Below, piece by piece: positions 9,612 to 19,761 of a stretch of DNA of 64,000 bases. Positions within the stretch are counted from its first letter, which is position 1, and every line of letters starts with the position of its first letter. Made by a program: the position numbers and the translations under genes. Where the stretch lies: the NCBI GenBank assembly GCA_000828835.1, contig AP014633.1:1550001-1614000 (forward strand). Reading direction: 5' to 3'. The notes under the pieces are model-generated. The model was not told the origin of the DNA and searched no databases. It saw only the letters and a list, made by a program, of their open reading frames with translations. The DNA is from Thioploca ingrica. GTDB lineage: Bacteria; Pseudomonadota; Gammaproteobacteria; Beggiatoales; Beggiatoaceae.

Positions 9612-9696
9612 TAGGAGAAGCGGGACACCGGGACTGGCTACGCCAGTCGCGCTATCCCTCCCCGCCCTGAAGGACGGGGTTTCCCGCGCAATTCGG

Positions 9697-9990
9697 ATGA
9701 AGAAAACTCAAATACTGGATTTGCCCGTGTTAAAAGATGTGGTCGTCCCAGGTAAAGAAATTCCCCTCACCGACGAACTCTCACCCGGTTTAGACGAGCG
9801 ACAACTGAAGACATTACAACAACAAATCGAAAAAATTATTCAAACTCAATTCGATGAAATCTTAAAAAAAGTCTCTCAGGATACAATTAAGAAAATTAAC
9901 GCTCATCTAGATAAAGTATTACCTAAACTTCTTGAACACATGAATCAATCGGTTAGCGATGAGAACAATGAGGATGATGATGATGAATAA
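9697..9990 (+). CDS. Small acidic-tailed protein, formerly downstream of holC
   Basis: A 97-residue charged, helical protein ending in an acidic run (SDENNEDDDDE). Small proteins of this kind can follow holC, which fits the inference that the IscB element was inserted between the two. No family is recognised. The ATG lies only about 7-17 bp from the element's right end and has no Shine-Dalgarno in front of it, whereas an AAAGG remains on the other side of the element just after holC. The insertion may therefore have separated this gene from its ribosome-binding site or removed its true start. Confidence 0.6.
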   Translation: MKKTQILDLPVLKDVVVPGKEIPLTDELSPGLDERQLKTLQQQIEKIIQTQFDEILKKVSQDTIKKINAHLDKVLPKLLEHMNQSVSDENNEDDDDE

Positions 9991-10182
9991 TTGTTGCTGG
10001 TTAATCGACGATAACTGCAAAAAAATTCACCTGCACAACTAATTCCAACAACAATACCGGCCAAAAATAAATTATGAGCGCAATGAATTTAATCACCGGG
10101 CTGCAACAATAAAAAAGGAACAAGTCAAAGCCTGTCCCTGACGGTTAATAAAAAATTAATTGGCACAACTGCTGTATATGAT

Positions 10183-11547
10183 TCAAAAAGGTAACTTTAA
10201 CTGCTTATCTATCGCTAATAATTGTTGGCGAAACTGAGTTTGAATCCGAGTAAGCGCTGCTAAATTATCCGCTTCAAAGCGAAAGATTAAACTGGGAGTG
10301 GTATTGGAAGGACGAACCAAACCCCAACCGTCTTGAAAATCAGCACGCACCCCATCAATAGTGGCAACTTGCGCCGCTTCAAACTGAAAAGTATCCCGAA
10401 TTTTTTGCATTAACTCAAAATGTTCACCAAACTGTTTTAGTTCAAGTTTTAATTCTGGGGTATTAACGGCATCGGGTAAACTCGCAAAAACTTCCTCTGG
10501 TTGGCGATTATCCTGTGACAGAATTTCTAACAATCGAGCCGCTGTGTATAAAGCATCATCAAAGCCATACCACCGTTCTTTAAAGAAAACATGTCCACTC
10601 ATTTCACCCCCTAACAGCGCACCCGTCGCTTTCATTTTTGCTTTAATTAAAGAATGGCCGGTTTTCCACATCAACGGTTTACCGCCGTGTTGTTGAATAG
10701 CATGGTCTAAATGGCGGCTACATTTCACATCATAAATAATTTGAGCGCCAGGATGACGTTTTAATAGATCCGTTGCATACAAAATCATTTGTCGATCCGG
10801 CCAAATAATCTTACCTTTGGCATCGATAACGCCTAAACGATCACCATCACCATCAAAAGCAAATCCGAGATCTGCATTTTCAGACTTTACTACGGCTATC
10901 ATTTCTACTAAATTCTCTGGAACACTAGGATCCGGATGATGATTAGGAAAATGACCGTCAATCTCACAAAACAATTCCACCACTTCACAACCTAAAGCGC
11001 GAATTAATTGCGGTGCTAACACGCCAGTGACGCCATTACCGGCATCGATAATCACTTTAAAGGGGCGCGCCAATTTGATATCATCAGTGATTCGCTTGAT
11101 ATAAGCTGCACCAATATCAAGACTTTCCAGGGTACCATTACCATAGCTCAGTTCGTTATTATCAATCCGGGTTTTCAGCGCTTGAATGCGTTCTCCAGAT
11201 AAAGCCTCGCCCCCAATCATAATTTTGAGGCCATTGTAATTGGGTGGATTATGACTACCTGTTAACATCACGCCATTACCGGTATTTAAATAATAAGTAG
11301 CGAAATACAAAACCGGCGTTGGTACCATGCCAATATCAATTACTGGACAACCGGCGGCTTGTAAACCGGTGATCAACGCGGTTAATAATTCTAATCCAGA
11401 GAGACGACCATCCCGAGCAACCACAACTTGAGCTTGTCCTTGGGCAATGGCCTCACTGCCTATAGCTTGTCCTATTTGAGTAACGACTACCGGTGTTAGA
11501 TTTTCTCCAACGATTCCACGAATATCATAGGCTTTAAAAATTGACAT
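10183..11547 (-). CDS. Phosphomannomutase/phosphoglucomutase (AlgC type)
   Basis: A 454-residue alpha-D-phosphohexomutase. Motifs in order: N-terminal KAYDIRG, the phosphoserine loop TGSHNPPNYNG (about 97-107), the Mg-binding loop DGDGDRLG (about 234-241), a sugar-binding GGEMSGH loop (about 318-324) and a C-terminal phosphate loop (RPSNTTPS). It interconverts mannose or glucose 6- and 1-phosphates, supplying GDP-mannose or UDP-/dTDP-glucose for polysaccharide. It lies downstream of pgm on the same strand, separated by a heptamer-repeat array that takes the place of an ordinary leader. GGAAGTAATCC upstream of the ATG provides a plausible SD. Confidence 0.92.
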   Translation of the reverse strand: MSIFKAYDIRGIVGENLTPVVVTQIGQAIGSEAIAQGQAQVVVARDGRLSGLELLTALITGLQAAGCPVIDIGMVPTPVLYFATYYLNTGNGVMLTGSHNPPNYNGLKIMIGGEALSGERIQALKTRIDNNELSYGNGTLESLDIGAAYIKRITDDIKLARPFKVIIDAGNGVTGVLAPQLIRALGCEVVELFCEIDGHFPNHHPDPSVPENLVEMIAVVKSENADLGFAFDGDGDRLGVIDAKGKIIWPDRQMILYATDLLKRHPGAQIIYDVKCSRHLDHAIQQHGGKPLMWKTGHSLIKAKMKATGALLGGEMSGHVFFKERWYGFDDALYTAARLLEILSQDNRQPEEVFASLPDAVNTPELKLELKQFGEHFELMQKIRDTFQFEAAQVATIDGVRADFQDGWGLVRPSNTTPSLIFRFEADNLAALTRIQTQFRQQLLAIDKQLKLPF

Positions 11548-11573
11548 AGGATTACTTCCTCTATTTGCTAACA

Positions 11574-11720
11574 GTTATCAATGAACGTTTAGTCGTTATC
11601 AATAAACTGTTAGCCGTTATTTAGTATTCGTTATGCGTTAGTAATAATTGTAAGTGAGTTATTAATTATTCTATAGCAGTTATCAATAAACGTTTAGCAG
11701 TTATCAACCAACGGTTATCA
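11574..11720. repeat. Heptamer-phased repeat array, (TAACTGA)n type
   Basis: GTTA(T) units start at 11574, 11595, 11616, 11630, 11637, 11658, 11679, 11700 and 11714; every interval is 7, 14 or 21 bp. The best units read GTTATCA, the reverse complement of TGATAAC, which is a rotation of TAACTGA. On the minus strand, the coding strand of the mutase just downstream, the array therefore reads as degenerate TAACTGA repeats and runs to near the gene's ribosome-binding site. Arrays of this heptamer upstream of genes are reported from marine Beggiatoaceae. Intergenic coordinates 11548-11784 hold nothing else. Confidence 0.75.
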
Positions 11721-11748
11721 ATTATTAACAATTAGGTTAATTTACCTT

Positions 11749-11776
11749 TGATAACGGCTAACTGATAAGTGATTAA
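11749..11776. repeat. Short heptamer run beside the pgm stop codon
   Basis: GATAACG-GCTAACT-GATAAGT-GATTAAA keeps a seven-base phase and carries TAACTGA in the opposite orientation to the adjacent array. With that array it forms a loose inverted pair at the end of pgm. Confidence 0.45.
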
Positions 11777-11784
11777 AGCAGATT

Positions 11785-13485
<1,701 letters not shown>

Positions 13486-13526
13486 TTATCAGTCATATGT
13501 TAAACCATTGACTCACGATGACAACA

Positions 13527-13575
13527 GATAACTGAATAATGAATAATTGACAACTAAAATTAACCATTGATAATT
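13527..13575. repeat. Heptamer-phased region upstream of the 13585 gene
   Basis: GATAACT-GAATAAT-GAATAAT-TGACAAC-TAAAATT-AACCATT-GATAATT keeps a seven-base phase and reads like degenerate TAACTGA on the plus strand. It ends at the ribosome-binding site (TTGGAGTTA) of the downstream gene, the same placement as the array before the mutase. Confidence 0.55.
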
Positions 13576-13584
13576 GGAGTTAAT

Positions 13585-14007
13585 ATGAATTTAGAACAGC
13601 TTACTACCTTAAAACACAAACTGGTTACTGCAAATAATTTTAAAGAGACTTGGGAATATTTCTTTGAACATTTTGGTGGTAACCCCCATTTTTTAAAAAT
13701 GGGTAAGCGGGTGACCAGTCCATTATTAGAAGCCATTGTAACTAAACTGGGTCAAGAATTATTTCAACAATCAAGCCAAGCCAATCATTTATTATTGACT
13801 GAAATCGAAGCGTACCATTTTATTCACGGTGCCTGCTTGCTTGAGAAGCATATTGTTACTCTCTTGTTTTTCACCGATATTGATATGGGGTTATTTGCTA
13901 TCTCTATGGAAGAAATGGAAATTTCTTTGATACGATTTTCTAGTATGAAAATAGAAATGAATAATAATACTTTTTTATCTCCTTTTGTGAGTCATGCGAT
14001 TAACTAA
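13585..14007 (+). CDS. Hypothetical protein upstream of lolC
   Basis: A 140-residue soluble protein with no signal peptide, no membrane helix and no recognised family. The start is the ATG preceded by TTGGAGTTA; an upstream in-frame start at 13567 falls inside the repeat region and is rejected. The middle is mixed alpha/beta (FFEHFGGNPHFLKMGKRVTSPLL) and the C-terminal half is beta-rich. lolC begins 12 bp after its stop, so it is probably cotranscribed with the lipoprotein-sorting genes. A role there is only contextual. Confidence 0.65.
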   Translation: MNLEQLTTLKHKLVTANNFKETWEYFFEHFGGNPHFLKMGKRVTSPLLEAIVTKLGQELFQQSSQANHLLLTEIEAYHFIHGACLLEKHIVTLLFFTDIDMGLFAISMEEMEISLIRFSSMKIEMNNNTFLSPFVSHAIN

Positions 14008-14019
14008 AAATAAGCCATT

Positions 14020-15270
14020 ATGTTTAAACCGCTTCCCTTTTATATTGGGTTACGTTATACCCGTGCTAAACGTCGCAATCATTTTATTTCATTTATCTCG
14101 TTAACTTCGATACTGGGTATTGCTTTGGGTGTTACCGCACTCATCACCGTATTATCGGTCATGAATGGATTTGAAAAGGAATTACGTTACCGCATGTTAG
14201 GTATGTCAGCACATGTGGTTATCGACACTTATAATGGTCATTGGAGTGATTGGCAGATATTAGCAGAATCACTCCGCAAACAACCCCACATCATTGGGAT
14301 TGCCCCGTTTATCCAAGGACAAGCCATGGTCAGTTTTGAAGAAAATGTTTATGGGACGATGTTACAAGGTATTTTACCGGAACTAGAACCACAAGTTTCT
14401 CAAGTGAAAGAAAAAATGATAGCCGGCAGTATAGATAACCTCCGTGCGGGTGAATTTGGGATTGTAATCGGATCCGAACTCGCTAATTCTCTAGGTACCG
14501 GTGTGGGACGTAAAATTACCCTCGTCGTCCCGCAAGCTTCTGTTACCCCCATCGGCGTATTACCACGAATCAAGCGCTTTACGGTCCAAGGTATTTTCAC
14601 CGTGGGGATACATGAATACGATAGTAGCTTAGTTCTATTACACCTGGCGGATGCTGCTAAGTTATTACGTTTACCTCCTGGCAGTATTCATGGACTCAAT
14701 ATTAAACTCGACGATATGTTTATGGCTACTTCTCTGAGTCATCGCTTACAAAATGAATTACCGGTGGGTTACCGTAGTTATGATTGGACTTATCGTTATG
14801 CCAATTTTTTTGCCGCCATAAAAATGGAAAAAACGGTTATGTTTGTTATTTTAACGCTGATCGTCGCCGTCGCTGCTTTTAACATTGTTTCTACTTTAGT
14901 GATGGTGGTCACCGATAAACAAGCGGATATTGCTATCTTACAAACTTTAGGTGCTACTCCACGCACTATCATGGCTATTTTTATTGTGCAAGGTGCACTG
15001 ATTGGTGTATTGGGTACCTTATTAGGTTTAGGCGGTGGGATTAGTTTAGCGCTCAATATCGAAACCTTAATTCCCGTCATCGAAAATTTTTTTGATACTA
15101 AATTTCTTTCTTCTGATATCTACTATATTAGTGAATTACCTTCTGATTTACGTTGGTTGGATGTCTATAAAATCACCATTCTATCGTTACTGATCAGTTT
15201 GTTCGCAACCATATATCCCGCTTGGCGCGCTTCACGTACTCATCCAGCCGAGGCTTTGCGTTATGAATGA
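14020..15270 (+). CDS. lolC: Lipoprotein-releasing permease LolC/LolE family
   Basis: A 416-residue LolC/E permease with the family N-terminus ([27 protein letters not shown]), one N-terminal membrane helix, a large periplasmic domain (about 45-265) and three C-terminal helices forming the FtsX-like domain. It is the inner-membrane part of the LolCDE ABC transporter that extracts outer-membrane lipoproteins and hands them to LolA. Only one permease gene is present, so it may act as a homodimer (as LolF-type proteins do) or lolE may lie elsewhere. The stop overlaps the lolD start by 8 bp, indicating translational coupling. Confidence 0.93.
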   Translation: MFKPLPFYIGLRYTRAKRRNHFISFISLTSILGIALGVTALITVLSVMNGFEKELRYRMLGMSAHVVIDTYNGHWSDWQILAESLRKQPHIIGIAPFIQGQAMVSFEENVYGTMLQGILPELEPQVSQVKEKMIAGSIDNLRAGEFGIVIGSELANSLGTGVGRKITLVVPQASVTPIGVLPRIKRFTVQGIFTVGIHEYDSSLVLLHLADAAKLLRLPPGSIHGLNIKLDDMFMATSLSHRLQNELPVGYRSYDWTYRYANFFAAIKMEKTVMFVILTLIVAVAAFNIVSTLVMVVTDKQADIAILQTLGATPRTIMAIFIVQGALIGVLGTLLGLGGGISLALNIETLIPVIENFFDTKFLSSDIYYISELPSDLRWLDVYKITILSLLISLFATIYPAWRASRTHPAEALRYE

Positions 15271-15943
15271 AATCGTGCTGAGGTGTGAAAATATCTATAA
15301 AAGCTTTAAAGAAGGTGGTCTATCGGTTGAAGTTTTGCGGGGCGTTGAACTCAGCGTGAGTGCCGGCGAACAAATTGCTATCGTGGGTAGCTCTGGTTCT
15401 GGTAAAAGTACTTTGTTACATTTACTCGGTGGCTTAGATATACCCAGCCAGGGCGAGATTTGGGTCGCTGGTAAACCTATCAATCAGTTAAATCCAGCAC
15501 AGCGAGCAAGCTGGCGTAATCAACATTTAGGTTTTGTCTATCAATTTCACCATTTATTGCCGGAATTTACCGCTTTAGAAAATGTGGGTATGCCACTCCT
15601 GATTCGCGGTTTGTCTCCTGCTGAAGCACAACAAAAAGCGGCTCACATTCTCACTGAAGTGGGTTTAGGAAATCGTCTTAAACATAAACCCGGTGAACTC
15701 TCCGGCGGGGAACGACAACGCGCTGCGGTAGCACGGGCACTGGTAACCGAACCGAAATGCGTTCTGGCTGATGAACCGACCGGTAATTTGGATCATCGTA
15801 CCGCCGAACAAGTTTATGAACGCATGTTGGAATTAAACCAAGTCGTCGGGACCAGTTTAGTCCTCGTAACCCATGATCCGGTTTTAGCCAAACGGATGAA
15901 TAGAACCCTACGGTTACTTGATGGTGTGTTAGTGGCAGAATAA
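15263..15943 (+). CDS. lolD: Lipoprotein-releasing ABC ATPase LolD
   Basis: A 226-residue ABC ATPase energising lipoprotein release. It has Walker [10 protein letters not shown], the LolD-type Q-loop region ([24 protein letters not shown]), the signature LSGGERQR, Walker [13 protein letters not shown] and the H-loop VTHD. Length and motifs match LolD of the MacB/LolD/FtsE branch. The overlap with lolC and the [11 protein letters not shown] segment separate it from FtsE and MacB. Confidence 0.95.
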   Translation: MNEIVLRCENIYKSFKEGGLSVEVLRGVELSVSAGEQIAIVGSSGSGKSTLLHLLGGLDIPSQGEIWVAGKPINQLNPAQRASWRNQHLGFVYQFHHLLPEFTALENVGMPLLIRGLSPAEAQQKAAHILTEVGLGNRLKHKPGELSGGERQRAAVARALVTEPKCVLADEPTGNLDHRTAEQVYERMLELNQVVGTSLVLVTHDPVLAKRMNRTLRLLDGVLVAE

Positions 15944-15970
15944 TCAACTTAAATTGTGATCTTAAAAATT

Positions 15971-16915
15971 ATGACTCAACCAACTATCGATATCAGCCAA
16001 CTGGAGCAAATTATCCTCCAGAAATTACCCACGTTAATACAAAAAAGTCCACAAATTCAAGAATTAGTCTTGGAATTGGCTCGACAAAATTTTGCCGATC
16101 GCCAAGCCACAGAAGATAAATTTTATCAACTTTTAAATGAATTACGGCGGGATCGAGAAGAACAAGCCCGCAAGTGGGACGAACAAAACCAGAAATGGGA
16201 TGAACAAAACCAAAAGTGGGATGAACAAAATCAGAAATGGGATGAGCAAAATCAGAAATGGGATGAACAAAACCGCAAGTGGGAAGATTTTAAGCAAGAA
16301 CTACAACGAGATCGAGAAGAACAAGCTAAAAAGTGGGATGAACAAGCCCGCAAATGGGATGAACAAAACCACAAATGGGAAGATTTTAAGCAAGAACTAC
16401 AACGAGATCGAGAAGAACAAGCCCACAAATGGGACAAACAAAACCAAAAGTGGGAAGATGCTAAACTTGAATTTGCTCGAATGCATGAAGCGATTATGGC
16501 TATCGCGCAAAAACAAGAACGAAGTATTGGTGCATTAGGTGCACGTTGGGGAATTCAAGCAGAAAGTGCTTTTCGCAATGCTTTAGCTGGTATTTTAGAA
16601 AAGAGCTTTGGAGTAGAGGTTGTTAATGTAAATGAGTATGATGACCAAGGTGAAGTTTTTGGTAGACCAGACCAAGTTGAATTGGATGTGATTATTAAAA
16701 ATGGCTTGCTGATTATTTGTGAGATAAAATCTTCCATAGACAAAGCCGGTATGTATATATTTGAACGAAAAGTACGCTTTTATGAAAAACGGCATCAACG
16801 CCAAGCGAATCGTTTATTAGTTATTTCGCCAATGGTTGATTCTAAAGCACAACCGGTTGCCGATCGACTCGGAATTGAAGTTTATAGCGATTCAGTTGAT
16901 GTCAAAAAGTTATAA
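15971..16915 (+). CDS. Coiled-coil protein with C-terminal PD-(D/E)XK nuclease-like domain (DUF3782-like)
   Basis: A 314-residue protein starting at ATG 15971, 27 bp after lolD. A helical N-terminus (about 1-60) is followed by a long coiled coil of KWDEQNQ heptads and a 32-residue unit (DFKQELQRDREEQA) used twice. The C-terminal 125 residues look like a restriction-endonuclease fold: RPDQVELDVIIKNG followed by IICEIKSS supplies the D...ExK pattern. Proteins of this build, often labelled DUF3782, are common in cyanobacteria and large sulfur bacteria; their function is unknown. The heptad number may vary by recombination between the near-identical DNA repeats. Confidence 0.75.
   Translation: MTQPTIDISQLEQIILQKLPTLIQKSPQIQELVLELARQNFADRQATEDKFYQLLNELRRDREEQARKWDEQNQKWDEQNQKWDEQNQKWDEQNQKWDEQNRKWEDFKQELQRDREEQAKKWDEQARKWDEQNHKWEDFKQELQRDREEQAHKWDKQNQKWEDAKLEFARMHEAIMAIAQKQERSIGALGARWGIQAESAFRNALAGILEKSFGVEVVNVNEYDDQGEVFGRPDQVELDVIIKNGLLIICEIKSSIDKAGMYIFERKVRFYEKRHQRQANRLLVISPMVDSKAQPVADRLGIEVYSDSVDVKKL
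16172..16276. repeat. Five 21-bp coding repeats (KWDEQNQ heptads)
   Basis: Five consecutive units of about AARTGGGAYGARCAAAAYCA encode KWDEQNQ-type heptads inside the 15971-16915 gene. A larger 96-bp (32-codon) repeat follows: the block at about 16281-16326 recurs at 16377-16422. Spacer-free, in-frame repeats exclude a CRISPR array. Confidence 0.9.
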
Positions 16916-16988
16916 CCAACCGGTGCAAACGAAAGCATGAATATGAGCGAGTTGTCTTGAAGTTAGCTTTGAGTTTTTATTAAAAAAA

Positions 16989-18230
16989 TCAGTTGGCTAT
17001 CAAGTCAGTCTGACGAGCTTGTAACCAATACGTCGTCATTTCTCCTTTACCTTTTACTTGGATGGTTTCACGTTTAACTAACACATAGTGATTCCTTAAA
17101 ATTTGGTAAACATTATCAGATACTTGAATTTTACCGGGCATACCGTGTGACTCCATGCGACTGGCGATATTAACGGTATCGCCCCATAAGTCATAAGCAA
17201 ATTTTTTAATTCCAATTACGCCGGCAACGACTGGTCCAGTATGTATTCCAATGCGAATGTGTAAATTTTTATAGTATTGTTGGTTAAATTTTGCAATGGT
17301 TGTTTGCATATCTAAAGCCATTTCGGCCATCTGAGTGACATGATTGGGGTTAGGTTCTGGAAGCCCAGCTACCACCATATACGCATCACCTATGGTTTTA
17401 ATTTTTTCTAACCCATGTAGCTCAACGAGTTTATCAAATTTACAAAATATTTCATTCAGCAATTCAACTAATTGCAGCGGCGACATCCCAGTAGACATGG
17501 CAGTAAACCCAGCAATATCAGCAAATAATACCGTTACTTCAGTAAAATTTTCTGCAACCGTCGCACCGGGTTGTTTTAATCGCTCTGCTATCGATTGGGG
17601 TAAAATATTAAGTAGCAACCGCTCCGATTTTTCTTGTTCCACTTCTAGATTTTGTTTAGTATCAAACTCTTTACGTTGTAATTTTTCATAAAAGAACACT
17701 GAAATATCGCAAATGACACAGAACCAAAATAGGTATAAATAAAGAAAAAAGGAATCGGCATTAGCAATATTGGATTCAATGACCGCACCAAAGTAAAATT
17801 GAATGAAAAAGAAACAAACAAATACACCCAGTTGTGATAACAAGTGTAAAGACCATCGTACTGGAATTAACGTCGTTTGACCTAGAAATAACAAAGTCCA
17901 GGTGACAAAGTCTAATTTAGCCACGCCTTCTAATAGAAAATACCAATACTGTGGAACTAGCGTCAGTGCCCAAGAAAATAACAGAAAAATTAATCCTGGG
18001 TAAGAACGACCTCGAGGGGAAAGCAACAACAATAAACAAAGTAGTAAAGCCGCTTCTTGAGTTAAATTAGTATATAGCCAAGGGGGTTCTAAGTTGGGGT
18101 AATGTGACAGATTAAGCACAATAAAAGACATCACCGCAACTATACCAATGATTCCACCAATCCAAAGACGACTTAACATAAAGTCACGTCGCCAAGTGGT
18201 ATATTGAGAAAAACCCAAATTTATTGCCAT
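16989..18230 (-). CDS. Membrane-bound class III adenylate cyclase
   Basis: A 413-residue protein with about six membrane helices in the first 190 residues, a short linker helix (KQNLEVEQEKSERLLLNILPQSIAERL) and a class III nucleotidyl-cyclase domain. The catalytic domain has both metal aspartates (LFADIAGFT; IKTIGDAYM), the purine-specifying Lys in EKIKTIGD and Asp in AYDLWGDTVNIASRM, the pair expected for ATP rather than GTP, plus the transition-state Asn/Arg in NIASRME. It should make cAMP at the inner membrane. It lies 21 bp after mtnA on the same strand, so cotranscription is likely. The signal sensed is unknown. Confidence 0.9.
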   Translation of the reverse strand: MAINLGFSQYTTWRRDFMLSRLWIGGIIGIVAVMSFIVLNLSHYPNLEPPWLYTNLTQEAALLLCLLLLLSPRGRSYPGLIFLLFSWALTLVPQYWYFLLEGVAKLDFVTWTLLFLGQTTLIPVRWSLHLLSQLGVFVCFFFIQFYFGAVIESNIANADSFFLYLYLFWFCVICDISVFFYEKLQRKEFDTKQNLEVEQEKSERLLLNILPQSIAERLKQPGATVAENFTEVTVLFADIAGFTAMSTGMSPLQLVELLNEIFCKFDKLVELHGLEKIKTIGDAYMVVAGLPEPNPNHVTQMAEMALDMQTTIAKFNQQYYKNLHIRIGIHTGPVVAGVIGIKKFAYDLWGDTVNIASRMESHGMPGKIQVSDNVYQILRNHYVLVKRETIQVKGKGEMTTYWLQARQTDLIAN

Positions 18231-18251
18231 GAAAAAATGGCTTTACCGAGC

Positions 18252-19295
18252 TTAAGAACGCATGATGGCTGTCATACGCTCTAAGTTAGGTTGTGTTACC
18301 ACACCTTTCTCAGTGACGATTACATCGACTAAATGAGATGGGGTCACATCAAAAGCCGGATTCCAAGCTTGGGCACCGACGGGTGCGATAGCTTGTCCAT
18401 TTACAGTTAAAACTTCTGCTTGAGAACGTTCTTCAATCACAATGGCACTTCCTTCCATGAGATTCATATCGATAGTAGAGGTTGGAGCAACAACCATCAA
18501 TTTAACACCATGTTGGCGTGCTAAAATAGCCAAACCGTATGTTCCTATTTTATTGGCAACATCACCTCTCGCTGTAATACGGTCAGCACCCACAATCACC
18601 CAATCAATGCGTTGTTGTTGCATCAAAGCGGCAGCAGCATTGTCAGCTAATAAAGTGACCGGAATATTATCTTGTAATAATTCCCAAGCGGTTAAACGGG
18701 CACCTTGTAACCAAGGTCGCGTTTCGTCGGCGTAAACTTGACTCAGTTTGCCAGCACGATGGGCAGTGCGAATAACCCCCAAAGCAGTACCATAACCACC
18801 GGTTGCCAAAGCACCCGCATTGCAATGGGTTAAAACCCGACAAGCGGCGGGTAATAAATCGGCACCTAATTCTCCCATGCGGTGATTGGCTGCCAGATCT
18901 TCTTGATGAATACGATGAGCTTCTGCTAGTAAAATGGGTACTGGGTCAGCTACTATGGTGCTGAAATGAGTTTGCATTCGTTGTAGTGCCCACACGAGAT
19001 TGACTGCAGTCGGTCGTGCCTGAGCCAGTTTTTGTAAGTCAGCGGTAATTATTGTTTGCCAATGAGGTGGAGCTTGTGCATAAGCCGATTGAGCGGCTAA
19101 AACGACTCCATAAGCGGCAGCGATACCGATTGCGGGTGCACCACGAACGACCATATCCTTAATCGCTTGAGCAACCTCAGCCGCTGTTGCTAACACCACT
19201 ATTTGCTGTTGATGAGGTAACCAGCGTTGGTCAAGTAAATGAAGCCGCTCCTCTTGCCAAGTGAGCGGACATAAACTGTCACCTTGATAAATCAT
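18252..19295 (-). CDS. mtnA: S-methyl-5-thioribose-1-phosphate isomerase MtnA
   Basis: A 347-residue eIF2B-alpha-like isomerase of the methionine salvage pathway, converting methylthioribose 1-phosphate to methylthioribulose 1-phosphate. Hallmarks: [16 protein letters not shown] near residue 50, the catalytic cysteine in [18 protein letters not shown] (about 158-172) and the catalytic aspartate in [20 protein letters not shown] (about 233-250). No other salvage genes are in the window. The adenylate cyclase follows closely. Confidence 0.95.
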   Translation of the reverse strand: MIYQGDSLCPLTWQEERLHLLDQRWLPHQQQIVVLATAAEVAQAIKDMVVRGAPAIGIAAAYGVVLAAQSAYAQAPPHWQTIITADLQKLAQARPTAVNLVWALQRMQTHFSTIVADPVPILLAEAHRIHQEDLAANHRMGELGADLLPAACRVLTHCNAGALATGGYGTALGVIRTAHRAGKLSQVYADETRPWLQGARLTAWELLQDNIPVTLLADNAAAALMQQQRIDWVIVGADRITARGDVANKIGTYGLAILARQHGVKLMVVAPTSTIDMNLMEGSAIVIEERSQAEVLTVNGQAIAPVGAQAWNPAFDVTPSHLVDVIVTEKGVVTQPNLERMTAIMRS

Positions 19296-19761
19296 AGTAT
19301 TACCCTTGAGTCCAAAAGTAACACTATTTTATAGCAAAACAAAAGTAATTGAATGAGCGGAAAACTGATAATTAACTACTGAATTCTTTTATTTCAGTTT
19401 TATAAAACTAATTTCATGAAATTAAAATAAAAATTTTAATCACTGCCGCTGACTATTATTTTCTAGTTCAATTTTTTAGACTTAATTAAAAAAACTGATT
19501 ATCTCATTATCAATAAAAAAATAATAATTCAGACCATTGTTATGATTAACATTTACCACTACCGCAACCAGTCTGAAATACTGTAGTTAAAGATAGAGTA
19601 AAAAAACTTTTATAATGATTTTTATCATTTGAACTCTTGATTTTAATATAATTAATGTTATAATAAAAAATGTAGTCGCTAATTATTAATAATGACTATT
19701 AATCGAAAATTTAATTAATATCAGGTCCCTTCTTTTTAATCCTTTAGGTAGGATATATCTT
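19296..19761. other. AT-rich intergenic region between divergent genes
   Basis: About 466 bp separate mtnA (-) and the secreted-protein gene (+). It is very AT-rich with A/T runs and one TAACTGA-like stretch (ACTGATAATTAACTACTGAA, about 19366-19385). It presumably contains both promoters; no ORF, RNA gene or clear operator was seen. CTTTAGGTAGGA near 19742-19753 provides the downstream SD. Confidence 0.5.

Larger units (their letters stand above)
8005..9690 (+). mobile_element. IscB-carrying IS200/IS605-like (ISC) element without transposase
   Basis: Left end: a hairpin CCGCCC-TGAA-GGGCGG (8011-8026). Right end: a related hairpin CCCCGCCC-TGAA-GGACGGGG (9660-9679) followed by TTTCCCGCG, preceded by a perfect hairpin GACTGGC-TAC-GCCAGTC (9632-9648). 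Shared-loop subterminal hairpins are typical of single-strand-transposing IS200/IS605 relatives. Between them lie the omega-RNA and iscB; no Y1 transposase (tnpA) is present, so movement would need one in trans. The exact cleavage points are not determined. The element separates holC (stop 7985) from a small gene starting at 9697. Confidence 0.82.

Noticed and set aside
11574-11720. Repeat array as a possible CRISPR or origin iteron set
   Set aside because: Units are seven bases, degenerate and without spacers; there are no DnaA boxes or replication genes nearby.
16172-16430. Regular 21-bp repeats resembling a CRISPR-like array
   Set aside because: The units are in frame, contiguous without spacers, and encode KWDEQNQ heptads of one protein.
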